Positions 16,410-25,652 of a DNA stretch of 64,000 bases are shown here, piece by piece (position 1 is the stretch's first letter; the number at the start of each line of letters is the position of its first letter). Source of the stretch: G963675935 sp963675935 (GTDB lineage Bacteria > Planctomycetota > Planctomycetia > Pirellulales > Thermoguttaceae); the NCBI GenBank assembly GCA_963675935.2, contig CAXXPV010000003.1, forward strand, positions 1,488,001-1,552,000, given 5' to 3'. A program made the position numbers and the translations under genes. The notes under the pieces are model-generated. The model did no database searches, was not told the DNA's origin, and was given only the letters and a program-made list of their open reading frames with translations.

Positions 16410-19400
16410 TGGAGCAACGAACAAATCCCGGACAGACACCGGCCTCGTCGGATCGGCCTGCCGCCAAGCCGAAGCTGAGGCGGATTCTCAATCTGCGGCT
16501 GCTGGTGGAGACGCTGATCGTGGCCGCGGTGATCGTGCCGGCGGCATACGCCTGGTACTGGTGGCAAGTAAAACGGACGGCCGACGCCATGCTCGTGCGG
16601 GCCGAGAAACTTACCGACGAGAAGGACGACGCCGCGGCGGCGCAATACTACTTCCAGTACCTCAAGCTCAAGCCTGGCGACGCCGACGCCCAAGTGCTGC
16701 TGGCGGAGAGTTACGACCGCGCAGCCAAAGACATGGCGGGCAAGCCGCGGGCGATCGAATACTATTACCAGGCGCTCGGGGTGGCCCCGGCCGACAAACA
16801 ACGCGAATTGCACCGCCGTCTGGCCGAACTGCTCATCGAGTTGCGGCGTTTCGCGCCGGCCGAGGAAGAGGCTCGCGAGGTTCTTAAACGCGATCCGAAT
16901 GATCCACAAGGCTGGCGTCTGATGGCCCTGTCGCTTTTCGGCCAGTCGCAGACCGGCGAGCTTTCCCGAGGGCGGAGTCCGACTTTAACGGGCGAGACGT
17001 TGGACCGGGCGATGAAACTTAATCCGGGCGACGTGGAGGTGGCCGTTGCATTGGCCGGCGTCTACCGGAACCGGCCGCAATTGCTCTCCGAGCAACAGCA
17101 GGCCCTTTCCGCCACCGAGCGCGAGCGGTTGGCCGACGGCGTCATGGACGCGATGGTGGCGGCTAATCCCAAAAACGCCAAAAATCGGCTGGCCCGCTAT
17201 CGTTATCTGCTGACAAAACCCAAGAACGATCCGACGGCCGCCAAAAAAGATTTGGCGGCTGCCAAGGAGGACATAGCGGCTGTCCTGAAGGACAATCCCA
17301 ACGACGCCGAGGTGGCCTTGCAGGCGGCCCGTCAGGCGGAGCTCGACGCGGAATTGGCGAAACGGGCCGGCAATTCATCCGAGAAGGTTCAAGCCTGCCT
17401 CGAGCAAGCCGTCAAGCACTACCGACGCGCCATCGGGATTGCGCCGTCGGACGAATCCGCGTACGCGAGTCTGGGCGATTTGTACGTAAGGCAGGACAAG
17501 CCCAAGGAGGCCCTGGAGACGTGGCGACTCGGCATCGAGAAAGGCAAAAAGGAGAGCATCGAGTTGAACTCGCGTTTGGCGGAACTGCTCATCGCCCAAG
17601 GACAATTGGACGAAGCCGAGAAGACGATTATCGGATTGGAGCAGACTGCCGGGCGATTGGCTCCGATGATTCCTCCGGAGGCAAAAATCTCGTTGAGCCG
17701 ACAGAATGATCTTCTGCGGGCGAAATGGCTGTTGTCCAAAAAACAATATTCGGAGGCGATTCCTCTATTGCGGCGAGTGGCGGTCGGCCGGCAGAGCGCC
17801 GCCGTCGAACTCGCCCGCAGTCAGCAAGCTTGGCAATTGTTGGCAGGCGTCTATGTTGCCGCCGGTCAGTGGGATCAAGCTGCAACCGCTTTCGAGCAAG
17901 CGGCTGAATTGTCGCCCAAGGTCGGTTGGCTGCGCGCGATGGCGGCGAACGCCTGGGCATCAGCCGGCCGGATGGACGCGGCAGAGACGAGTTACGAGCA
18001 GGCCCTCTCGCTCGGCGCCCCACCGGAGACATGGCTGGCATTGGCGAGTGTACGGCTTCAGCGACAGCTTCGCCTGCCCAAAACGGCCCGCGATTGGGGG
18101 CTGTTCGACAAGGCTCTGGCCGAGGCCAAGAAAGCCCAGGAGAAGAAGCCGACAGCCGAGCCGTGGCGGCTCGCACTGATCGAGGCCGAGTACACGGTCG
18201 CTCGCGGCGAGGAAAAGGGGGAGTCCGCCAAAGCGATCGATAACGCCGTCCAACGATGCCGCGCCGTCGAACGGGAGTATCCCGACGCGCCCAAACTGCT
18301 GCTGGCATTGGCCGCGGCCTATCAACGGCTCGACCAGCCTGCCGACGCCGAGCGGGTCGTGAAGCAACTCGAGGCAGTCAAGGGGCAAGCCGGGAATGCC
18401 TGTCTGTTGCGGGCCAAGCTCGCGGTCGACCGCAAGCAATACGACGAGGCGAGGAAGGTGTTGGCCGGCGGCTTGCAGACGTTGCCCAAAGAGGAGCATC
18501 CCGCCCTGCAAAGCGAGTTAGCGCAACTCGCATTGCGCGAAGGCCACACGGATCAAGCCCGCGAACAGTTGCTCAAGCTCCACGAAAAAGAGCCCAGCAA
18601 CCGGGACTGGGTACAGCGGCTGGCGGAGTTGGCCTTCGAGTCGGGGAAGCTCCCCGAGGTCGAACAGCGGGAAAAAGAATTGCGCCAGTTGGAAGGCCCC
18701 GACGGACTGTACTGGCGATATTATCGGGCCCGCCGCCTGCTGGCCGAGGCCGCTGGCCCGGACGACCCCAAACTTGTCGAGGCCGCGAAGCTCCAGGCCT
18801 TCATCCAGAATCAGCGTCCCTCCTGGCCGAAAACCTACTTGCTCCAGGGGCTGTTGTCCGAGGCCGGCGGCAAATACCAACAGGCAGCGGAAGCCTATCA
18901 AGAATCGATTCGCTTGGGAGAGCGGCTCCCCATGGCCTACCAGCGGCTGATCTCTCTGCTGCTGCAAACAGGCCGGGCGGATGAGGCGGACCACTACCTG
19001 CTGTTGATGCAGGACAACATTGCTCCCGCGGAAACGCTCGCCTCTCTGGAGATGGTCGTGGCCGCGAGACGCGGTCAGATTGATCGCGCTTTGGATGCCG
19101 CCCGTCGCGGCGTCCAGCAACGCCCCAACGATCCGCTGGCCCATCTCTGGCTCGGCCAAATACTCTTGGCGGCCGACAAGGCCCCAGAGGCGGAAACTGA
19201 GATCAAAAAGGCCGTCGAGTTGGCGCCGGACGACGCCCGCGCCTTGGGCGGATTGTTCGATTTCTACATCCGCACGAAACATCCCGACCGGGCACGCGAG
19301 ACACTCCAGACAATCGGCAAGAACACGAAATTGACCGCCGCTCAGCGGGCGTCGATCCTGGCGCAAGGATACGAGTCGCTCGGCGACCAGAAGCAGGCCG

Positions 19401-20893
19401 AGGCCAGCTATCGGGAAGCCGCCCGGCTGGAGCCGGACGACGCGGCGCCCCAACTGCGGCTGGCCAGTTGTCTGTTGCGCACCGGGTCTGACCAACAGCG
19501 TCAGGAGCCGGAGCAATTGCTCCGCGACGTGCTCAAGCGATGGCCGGACTCCGACCCCGCAAGGCGATTGTTGGCCGAGTTGCTCGTCGAACGCGGCGGG
19601 GAGCAACAATGGCAAGAAGCCCAGCGGCTGATCGAAGGGTCGGGCAAGGACGCCACCAGGCCAGAGGTCAACCGACGGGTGCAGGCGATGCTGTTGTCGC
19701 GCCGCGGCGGAAAAGAGAACCTCGACAAGGCAAGGCAGATTCTCGAAGAACTGCTGCTAGACCCCAAGAGGGGCGCGCCTTCCGATCGCCTCTGGCTGGC
19801 CCGGCTCTACGAGGCCGACGGGAAGCTCGCCCCGGCTCTCCAACAGTACATGAAGCTGGTCGGCGTCGAAAAGCCAAACGCCGCCCACCTGACTTCCTAC
19901 GTCGAATTGTTGCTCCGGCACGATCGGTTCGACGAGGCCGATCCCTCGCTGAAAAAGCTGGAGGCCCTTTCGCCGGACGACCTGGGCGTCGCGGCAATGC
20001 GGGCCCGCTGGCTCCGTGGCAAGGGTCAGCCCGAGAAAATTGAACCCCTCGTGGAACCGCTGGCCGAACGGCTCTCGAAAAAACTGGACAACGATAAATC
20101 ACGGGAAGCGAATTTGGCGTTCGCCCTGGGCAATCTCTATTCCGGCGTCGAGCAGTATCCGGCGGCGGAGCGGTGGTATCGCCGGTTGCTCGCGCTGACG
20201 CCCGAACGATTTGAACCCCTGGCCATTGTGTTGGCCCAGCAGGGCCAGATGGGGAAGGCCATCGAGCTTTGCAGCAACGCAGCGCAGTCCGACCCCAGCG
20301 CCCGCCCCGCGCTGACATTGGCGATGGCGCTGTTGGCCGGACGCCCGTCGGCGGAAGATTTTCGACTGGCCGAGCCTCTTTTGACGAAAGCCGCCGCGGA
20401 CCACAAGGACGACGTGGACCTGCTGAGCGCCTTGGCCGGCATCCGCGTTGTCCAGAAGCGGATCGACGAAGCTGTCTCGTTGTTCCAGCAGGTTTTGACG
20501 CTGAAGCCCGCGCACGTCGGCGCGTTGAACAACCTCGCCACGCTGCTCGGGGAGCAACCCGGCAAGATGCAAGAGGCGATTCAGTACGTCGATCGCGCCA
20601 TTCAGATCGTCGGCCCGCAGCCGGGACTCCTCGACACCAAGGGGATGATCCTGGTGTTTCAGAAGAAGGCGGACGAGGCCGTGCCGCTGTTGGAAGAGGC
20701 GGCTGCCGGGCCGCAACCGGACCCGCGCTACCATTTCCACCTCGCGGTGGCCTACGATCGGTCGGGAGAGCCGGCGAAGGCACGCGCCGCCTTCTTGGCC
20801 GCCCGCAAGGGCAACCTCGCCGGCTGCGTTCTCACGCCGTCGGACCGGCAGATGTTGGCCGAGTTGGAGAAGAAATTCGGGAAGGGTTCATAG
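16409..20893 (+). CDS. Giant membrane-anchored TPR protein, 1494 residues
   Basis: One N-terminal membrane helix (residues about 32-52, VETLIVAAVIVPAAYAWYWW) is followed by a long array of tetratricopeptide repeats that fills almost the whole protein; many units show the A..Y...L.L.P pattern (for example AVELAPDDARALGGLFDFY). It starts one base before the end of the kinase gene, so translation is coupled. In exosortase loci of other phyla a TPR protein of about 900 residues (PrsT type) is usual; this one is much longer and is anchored by a helix and not a lipobox. Likely a periplasmic scaffold for polymer assembly or export. Confidence 0.85.
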   Translation: MEQRTNPGQTPASSDRPAAKPKLRRILNLRLLVETLIVAAVIVPAAYAWYWWQVKRTADAMLVRAEKLTDEKDDAAAAQYYFQYLKLKPGDADAQVLLAESYDRAAKDMAGKPRAIEYYYQALGVAPADKQRELHRRLAELLIELRRFAPAEEEAREVLKRDPNDPQGWRLMALSLFGQSQTGELSRGRSPTLTGETLDRAMKLNPGDVEVAVALAGVYRNRPQLLSEQQQALSATERERLADGVMDAMVAANPKNAKNRLARYRYLLTKPKNDPTAAKKDLAAAKEDIAAVLKDNPNDAEVALQAARQAELDAELAKRAGNSSEKVQACLEQAVKHYRRAIGIAPSDESAYASLGDLYVRQDKPKEALETWRLGIEKGKKESIELNSRLAELLIAQGQLDEAEKTIIGLEQTAGRLAPMIPPEAKISLSRQNDLLRAKWLLSKKQYSEAIPLLRRVAVGRQSAAVELARSQQAWQLLAGVYVAAGQWDQAATAFEQAAELSPKVGWLRAMAANAWASAGRMDAAETSYEQALSLGAPPETWLALASVRLQRQLRLPKTARDWGLFDKALAEAKKAQEKKPTAEPWRLALIEAEYTVARGEEKGESAKAIDNAVQRCRAVEREYPDAPKLLLALAAAYQRLDQPADAERVVKQLEAVKGQAGNACLLRAKLAVDRKQYDEARKVLAGGLQTLPKEEHPALQSELAQLALREGHTDQAREQLLKLHEKEPSNRDWVQRLAELAFESGKLPEVEQREKELRQLEGPDGLYWRYYRARRLLAEAAGPDDPKLVEAAKLQAFIQNQRPSWPKTYLLQGLLSEAGGKYQQAAEAYQESIRLGERLPMAYQRLISLLLQTGRADEADHYLLLMQDNIAPAETLASLEMVVAARRGQIDRALDAARRGVQQRPNDPLAHLWLGQILLAADKAPEAETEIKKAVELAPDDARALGGLFDFYIRTKHPDRARETLQTIGKNTKLTAAQRASILAQGYESLGDQKQAEASYREAARLEPDDAAPQLRLASCLLRTGSDQQRQEPEQLLRDVLKRWPDSDPARRLLAELLVERGGEQQWQEAQRLIEGSGKDATRPEVNRRVQAMLLSRRGGKENLDKARQILEELLLDPKRGAPSDRLWLARLYEADGKLAPALQQYMKLVGVEKPNAAHLTSYVELLLRHDRFDEADPSLKKLEALSPDDLGVAAMRARWLRGKGQPEKIEPLVEPLAERLSKKLDNDKSREANLAFALGNLYSGVEQYPAAERWYRRLLALTPERFEPLAIVLAQQGQMGKAIELCSNAAQSDPSARPALTLAMALLAGRPSAEDFRLAEPLLTKAAADHKDDVDLLSALAGIRVVQKRIDEAVSLFQQVLTLKPAHVGALNNLATLLGEQPGKMQEAIQYVDRAIQIVGPQPGLLDTKGMILVFQKKADEAVPLLEEAAAGPQPDPRYHFHLAVAYDRSGEPAKARAAFLAARKGNLAGCVLTPSDRQMLAELEKKFGKGS

Positions 20894-20904
20894 CCGTGGC
20901 AGAC

Positions 20905-21028
20905 GTAACCGTTCACGGGCCGGGAAAACATCGTCATTCTGAGCGTAGCGAAGAATCTCGTCTGGGCCGCGATTCCACGAGAGATTCTTCGCTGCGATCA
21001 GAATGACGGGCGCCCCGTGAACGGTTAC
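20905..21028 (+). mobile_element. 124-bp hairpin MITE with 9-bp target duplication, copy 1
   Basis: Ends GTAACCGTTCACGG...CCGTGAACGGTTAC are inverted repeats and most of the inside is self-complementary (AAGAATCTC arms). It is flanked by the direct repeat GTGGCAGAC (20896-20904 and 21029-21037), a 9-bp target duplication. A copy of exactly the same length lies in inverse orientation at 58961-59084. It has no coding capacity, so it depends on a transposase elsewhere. Confidence 0.85.
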
Positions 21029-21175
21029 GTGGCAGACGATCCGTGTCGGAAGTCTCTCGAAGATTTTCCGCCGGTGGCGTGGAAGTGGATGATCGAGTTG
21101 TGGATGCTCGAGTTGTCGTTGGAAAAACAGCGGATTTCGCGTTAAAAGTAAAAATCGTCTATAAAGAAACTAGCC

Positions 21176-22078
21176 ATGATGAACAGTAGCACGATAGCCA
21201 GAAAAAAACACCATGTCGCCGCCGCGACTGCGGGCCGAATCCCAGCAGCAAAGCATTTGCCGCCGCCGGCCTATTTTCGCCGCAAGGCGATTTTCGACGG
21301 CGTCTTGGCGGCGTTGTTGCTGGTGCCCGGTCTGCCGATCATCGCGTTTTTAGTGCTGCTGGTCCGTTTGACCTCGCGCGGCCCCGGCATTTACGCCCAA
21401 GTCCGCCTTGGCGAGGGCGGCCGGAAATTCATGCTCTACAAAATCCGCACCATGCGACACAAAGCCGAAGCCGACAGCGGCGCGGTGTGGACCCAACCGG
21501 GCGATCCGCGGGTCACGCGGGTGGGCCGAGTGCTACGCAAGTTCCACCTGGACGAATTGCCCCAACTCTTCAACGTGTTGAAGGGCGAAATGTCGTTGAT
21601 CGGGCCGCGTCCCGAACGCCCCGAGTTCGCCCACGTCTTAACCGAAGTGATCCCCGGCTATCTGGATCGGCTCGCCGTCCGGCCCGGCGTGACAGGCCTG
21701 GCGCAGCTCAATCTCGCGCCCGATTCCGATCTCCTCAGCGTCCGCCGGAAACTGGTTCTCGATTGCGAGTACATCCGCCGGGCAGGCCCGTGGCTCGACG
21801 TCCGTCTCTTCTTGGGTACGCTGCTAAGACTCTTCAAAGTGCCCGAAAGCTGGACGATGTTCTCGCTTCAACTCCACCGCACCGTGACGTTGTCGGCGAC
21901 GGCTGGAGTTCCGGCATCCGAGAGCAACGGCAACGGCTCGGAGCATGTCCAGGCGACGCCGGTGAGCATTCTCATTCAAGCAGCCCTCGAAGGCAACGGC
22001 GATGGTAATGGCGATGGACGCCACCAGCACAACGACAGCCATCACCGAACCCATGAACACCATGTTAAGCCTCGCTGA
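21176..22078 (+). CDS. Undecaprenyl-phosphate sugar phosphotransferase (initiating transferase)
   Basis: This is the compact, single-helix form of the bacterial sugar transferase family: one N-terminal hydrophobic segment (FDGVLAALLLVPGLPIIAFL) followed by the catalytic block, with SRGPGIYAQVRLGEGGR, KIRTMR, LRKFHLDELPQLFNV and SLIGPRPERPEF. It would place the first sugar phosphate on the lipid carrier at the cytoplasmic face. The last 90 residues are a low-complexity extension ending in a His/Asn/Gly-rich tail (DSHHRTHEHHVKPR) not needed for the reaction. Start: tandem ATGs at 21176 and 21179. The last bases overlap the next gene's ATG (TGATGA). Confidence 0.9.
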   Translation: MMNSSTIARKKHHVAAATAGRIPAAKHLPPPAYFRRKAIFDGVLAALLLVPGLPIIAFLVLLVRLTSRGPGIYAQVRLGEGGRKFMLYKIRTMRHKAEADSGAVWTQPGDPRVTRVGRVLRKFHLDELPQLFNVLKGEMSLIGPRPERPEFAHVLTEVIPGYLDRLAVRPGVTGLAQLNLAPDSDLLSVRRKLVLDCEYIRRAGPWLDVRLFLGTLLRLFKVPESWTMFSLQLHRTVTLSATAGVPASESNGNGSEHVQATPVSILIQAALEGNGDGNGDGRHQHNDSHHRTHEHHVKPR

Positions 22079-22762
22079 TGACAATTTCGGAAATATCCAA
22101 CATTTTCACGGTCGATGTCGAGGACTATTTTCAGGTCTCGGCATTCGAGAATGACGTTCGCCGCGACCAGTGGGACCGGTGGGAAAGCCGCGTGGAAGCC
22201 AACACCCACCGCGTCCTTCGCTTACTCGATCGCCATCGCGTCCGCGCCACGTTCTTTATCCTCGGTTGGACCGCGGAGCGTTATCCTGGATTGGTCCGCA
22301 AGATTCATGCCGCCGGGCACGAAATCGGCTGCCACGGCTACTGGCACCGTCTGATCTACCGGCAGACTCCCGAGGCGTTCCGCGCCGACCTGCGCCAGTC
22401 GCGCGATGTGATTCAATCGTCGATCGGACAGGCGGTCACCGCCTACCGCGCCCAGCGGCAGCCGTTTGTCTTCTACATAGTTTCTGTTGCGGAAGGCATG
22501 TGTAGGGTGGGACAAGTCCTCGCAGTCCCACCAAAAGCCGGGAAAAACTCTTGGTGGGACCGCGATTTGCTTGTCCCACCCTACTTTCCGCAACAGAAAC
22601 TACATACATCCTTGGGAGCTCGATCCCGAACAGCCCCGCATCCGGTCGGCGTCGCGGCTTTCCCGCTTTCGCCACTATGTAGGGCTGTCCGAGAACGAGG
22701 CGAAACTGGACGGTTTGTTGGGATTTTTCCGATTTGGACGATTGTGCGATGCCGCCAACTAG
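22078..22762 (+). pseudogene. Broken exosortase-locus polysaccharide deacetylase
   Basis: The first 124 codons match the start of the deacetylase typical of these loci: FTVDVEDYFQVSAFE, RATFFILGW, GHEIGCHGYWHRLIYRQTP. After AYRA the frame jumps directly to QRQPFVFY, which in intact relatives is about 100 residues later, so the middle is deleted. A 121-bp hairpin element then interrupts the codons for FYI/HPWELD and shifts the frame. After it, from 22607 in another frame, comes the normal C-terminus (HPWELDPEQPRIRS, SRFRHYVGL, FRFGRL). Removing the element and one copy of TACATA restores the frame exactly. The product cannot be active; the substrate-binding middle is missing. Confidence 0.85.
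22480..22600. mobile_element. 121-bp MITE-like hairpin inside the deacetylase gene
   Basis: Perfect 15-bp inverted ends GTTTCTGTTGCGGAA / TTCCGCAACAGAAAC, plus inner arms GTAGGGTGGGACAAG (22502-22516) and CTTGTCCCACCCTAC (22570-22584). It is flanked by TACATA on both sides (22474-22479 and 22601-22606). No ORF. Confidence 0.85.
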
Positions 22763-22957
22763 TGCGATTATCCCATTGAGAGTGGTGTCAAATTCGGGAT
22801 TACAGGCAAGGGAATTTCCTTTTTTCCCACGTTTCCGTTCCTCTGGATGCGAGTTGAGGTGGGACGCGAGCTACGATTGGACTATCGGACTAAATTGGAA
22901 CTTTTCGTTGCCCAGGATGGCATGGCCTTGCAGGTTGCGTTCGGCGACGGCCGGGCA

Positions 22958-22974
22958 ACCCACGGGAACGGAGT
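22958..22974 (+). promoter_or_regulatory. 17-nt motif shared by the exosortase and EpsI-like upstream regions, copy 2
   Basis: Same ACCCACGGGAACGGAGT as at 12984-13000, again ahead of an exosortase-system gene. Short complementary arms (CGGCG/CGCCG) flank it. The rest of 22763-23053 shows no gene. Confidence 0.35.
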
Positions 22975-23053
22975 CTGCGCCGACCGGCCCTCAAATAGAC
23001 CGGCCTTGAAAAATCCGCAACGATCCAGATCGATCTGAGATGGTTCAACTAAC

Positions 23054-23725
23054 ATGAAACATTTATGGTTTCCGCTCGCGATTGTTCTGGCCGTGGGATT
23101 GACGGTCTTCTCTGGCATCCTCCAGGGGCGAATGAGCAATCGCTGGGGAATCGCGGTTGACACGAAAGCCGCCGCCGACAAGTTGGAAGAGATTCCGAAC
23201 GAATTCGGCGATTGGCGGCTAAAATCGTCCGACGAATTGGGTAGGGACGCACTCGAACAGCTCCAGCCTGCGGCGTATTGGGTCCGCACTTACCAGAATC
23301 GGCGGACGGGCGACGTAGTGAACGTGACTCTTCTTCTCGGCCAGCCGGGTCCGATCTCCGTCCACACCCCCGAAGTCTGCTTCGGCACCAAGAATTATGA
23401 AAACCGCGGCGAACGGCAGAAGGTGGCAATTCACGGGCCGACAGGCGGAGACGACGAGTTCTGGGCCCTCGACTTCAAGACAATCAGCATGAGGGGCGAT
23501 TTGCTCCGGACCTATTATGCCTGGAGCTCCGGCGACCGCTGGCTGGCCTTGAAAGATGCTCGCTTTTGGTCTGCAGGGCTGCCCTACCTATACAAAATTC
23601 AGCTCTCTAGTCTTTTGCCGCCGGAGACAACGGATACAAAATCTTCTGATGATCCCTGCCGGAACTTCCTCCAGGAATTTGTGCCCGCAACCAAAAAATA
23701 CTTGATTGCACCCGATGCAAAGTAG
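23054..23725 (+). CDS. EpsI-like exosortase-associated protein
   Basis: The product is 223 residues with an N-terminal membrane helix or uncleaved signal (FPLAIVLAVGLTVFSGIL), then IPNEFGDWRL, a segment with LLLGQPGPISVHTPEVCFG and a closing domain. The HTPEVCF stretch is the hallmark of the EpsI family (DUF3485), which is found either fused to exosortases or as a separate gene beside them. It is periplasmic and presumably assists sorting or polymer export; its biochemical role is not established in general. The C-terminal 35 residues are polar and unremarkable. Confidence 0.85.
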   Translation: MKHLWFPLAIVLAVGLTVFSGILQGRMSNRWGIAVDTKAAADKLEEIPNEFGDWRLKSSDELGRDALEQLQPAAYWVRTYQNRRTGDVVNVTLLLGQPGPISVHTPEVCFGTKNYENRGERQKVAIHGPTGGDDEFWALDFKTISMRGDLLRTYYAWSSGDRWLALKDARFWSAGLPYLYKIQLSSLLPPETTDTKSSDDPCRNFLQEFVPATKKYLIAPDAK

Positions 23726-23896
23726 CACAGGAAAGGGATGAATTGCCCCAGGACGAGAAAGCCGCGTTGTGGCCAATACCTACCACGTTCGCCGGCAGCT
23801 CCTTTCGGGTGGGATGCCAATAGTGGAGTCGATAAGCCAGGATGTTGGTGATTAGCGTCCTTGTTGCCGTCGAAACTTGGCTTCAATGAGAAAGTG

Positions 23897-23992
23897 ATGT
23901 GGAGCGTCATCTGGTCTTTTCTGCAGTTTATGTTCCGCATCATGATCTTCCTTCTCCGTGGGAGGAATGCGTCATGGTTGGGGGACGAGTGA
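23897..23992 (+). CDS. Candidate 31-residue single-pass membrane protein
   Basis: GAGAAAG lies just upstream of an ATG that opens MWSVIWSFLQFMFRIMIFLL, followed by RGRNASWLGDE and a stop. The hydrophobic stretch followed by an Arg-rich end is what a small membrane protein would show. It sits in an otherwise gene-free 412-base interval (23726-24137) between the EpsI-like and ligase genes, the rest of which shows nothing I can name. The call rests on the translation alone. Confidence 0.35.
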   Translation: MWSVIWSFLQFMFRIMIFLLRGRNASWLGDE

Positions 23993-24137
23993 GTTTCTCT
24001 CGCAAAGGCGGGACTTTCTGGATAATTGCGACAGCACACCCGGAAGTTGTAAGTTGGCGCCCCAGTCTGCCGTGCGGTGTCGGTGTGCCCGTCGCCTAGC
24101 CTGTGTGACCGAGTGGCCAGTGTGACTAAGTAGCCTG

Positions 24138-25505
24138 ATGGCGATATTCCTTCTGATCGTACTGACGGGGGTCTACTTTATCCGCCCCTACGAATGGGTT
24201 CCCGGCCTTGTGGGCCTGCCGTTGTTCTTAATGGTCATCCTGCCGTGCCTCGTGGTCTCGGCGGAGGCGTGGACTCGGCGACTCCAGTCGCGATCATTGC
24301 GAGATTACCCCATTTCGAGTTGCGTTTTGTGCCTGTTGATTATTTATTCCCTTTCCGATTTTCTACACAATGGATCGCTTGCCAACACGCAGGGCTACGT
24401 CATATCCTGCATTATTTACTTTCTCATCGTGGGAATTGTCGATTCTCGAAAGAAGCTAAACGCCTTTCTCTATGGCCTGGGGGCCAGCCTCTTTGCCGTC
24501 GGTTTGCTCTGTTATCTCGTCTACGTCGGAATGATTTCGATTGACACCGGTTATACGGTCACCGCGGACAATTTGGATTGGACCGCCCGGCATGCGGGAA
24601 GAGCGGCAAGCATTAGTAGCAACTTTGATCCAAACGACACATCGGCCATTATTGTCGTGGGAATCCTGATAGCCCTGCACTATGCAACGTCGGCTCGCTG
24701 GTGGGCCGTGCGGCTGATTAGCTTGGCGGCGATCGTTGTCGAGGCACGCGTTCTGCAGTTGACCGATTCCCGCGGCGGGTTTCTCGCCCTGGTCGTTGGC
24801 ATTGCGATTTACGTATGGCTTCGTTGGGGGAAAAAAGGCCTCCTATGGAGTGCGTGGCTGGTTCCCTTGGCTTTGGCCTATGTCGCCACAAAGCGGATGA
24901 CAGGCATCCATGAATCGTTGGGACATGGAGACACCGGCGAGAGCCGAATGCAGTTTTGGACTGCCGGCATAGTGTTTCTTAAAGAAAACCCGCTCCTGGG
25001 AATTGGACCGGGGCGTTTTGTCGAGCGAGTTGGCAAGGTTGCCCACAATTCATATGTCCAGGTGTTCGCCGAGTTGGGATTCGTGGGAGGCGCCCTCTTC
25101 CTTGGCGCGTTTGCTTATGGACTCATTACGTTCTATCGCCGCGCAAGAATGAGAACCTTGACGTCGCCGAATGAAGTTGGCGAGAGCGAATTGATTGAAA
25201 TTGGCGAGAGCAAGTTGAACGATCTTGGCGAGACCGAGGCGAATGAATTTAGCGGCAGTGAGTGGGATCCAATCTTTTGTTTAGTCGCGGCGATCCTGGC
25301 AGCCTACTGCACGTCGATCCTGACGCTCAGTCAACAGTTTGCGCCGCACACCTACATCATATTGGCCATCCCAACAGCGGCAGCGATCATCTACGACATG
25401 CCGAATGTTCTGCCCGGATCGACACTTGCCGTAAGAGCCGGCGGGATAGCCGTTGCATTTGTTCTGTTTGTCCATTTTGGGACAAGGTATCTTCTCGGTT
25501 GGTAG
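24138..25505 (+). CDS. O-antigen ligase / polysaccharide polymerase (Wzy-like)
   Basis: About eleven hydrophobic segments over 455 residues. The large periplasmic loop holds ESRMQFWTAGIVFLKENPLL and GIGPGRF...AHNSYVQVFAELGF, the pattern of the O-antigen ligase family. It would join or polymerise lipid-linked repeat units in the periplasm. A cytoplasmic or loop insertion after about residue 335 contains three imperfect repeats (VGESELIE, IGESKLND, LGETEANE) encoded by a degenerate 27-base tandem repeat. It starts the second part of the locus, followed by the glycosyltransferases. Confidence 0.85.
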   Translation: MAIFLLIVLTGVYFIRPYEWVPGLVGLPLFLMVILPCLVVSAEAWTRRLQSRSLRDYPISSCVLCLLIIYSLSDFLHNGSLANTQGYVISCIIYFLIVGIVDSRKKLNAFLYGLGASLFAVGLLCYLVYVGMISIDTGYTVTADNLDWTARHAGRAASISSNFDPNDTSAIIVVGILIALHYATSARWWAVRLISLAAIVVEARVLQLTDSRGGFLALVVGIAIYVWLRWGKKGLLWSAWLVPLALAYVATKRMTGIHESLGHGDTGESRMQFWTAGIVFLKENPLLGIGPGRFVERVGKVAHNSYVQVFAELGFVGGALFLGAFAYGLITFYRRARMRTLTSPNEVGESELIEIGESKLNDLGETEANEFSGSEWDPIFCLVAAILAAYCTSILTLSQQFAPHTYIILAIPTAAAIIYDMPNVLPGSTLAVRAGGIAVAFVLFVHFGTRYLLGW

Positions 25506-25652
25506 CCTCGCGGTCTCAAAGACACGTCCTTGAATCTCTCGATGATTACTCCGGAAAAAACAACAACTGCCGATTCAGATCGCTTCGGGCCGAGGATTGG
25601 GGGGACGGTTTCCAACGCATTTAACGGGCCAGGACGGTGGGAGCAACCAAGC

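Noticed and set aside
22763..23053. Short ORFs ahead of the EpsI-like gene
   Set aside because: Three overlapping frames are open with no ribosome site, no hydrophobic or domain pattern, and they contain the shared 17-nt motif.
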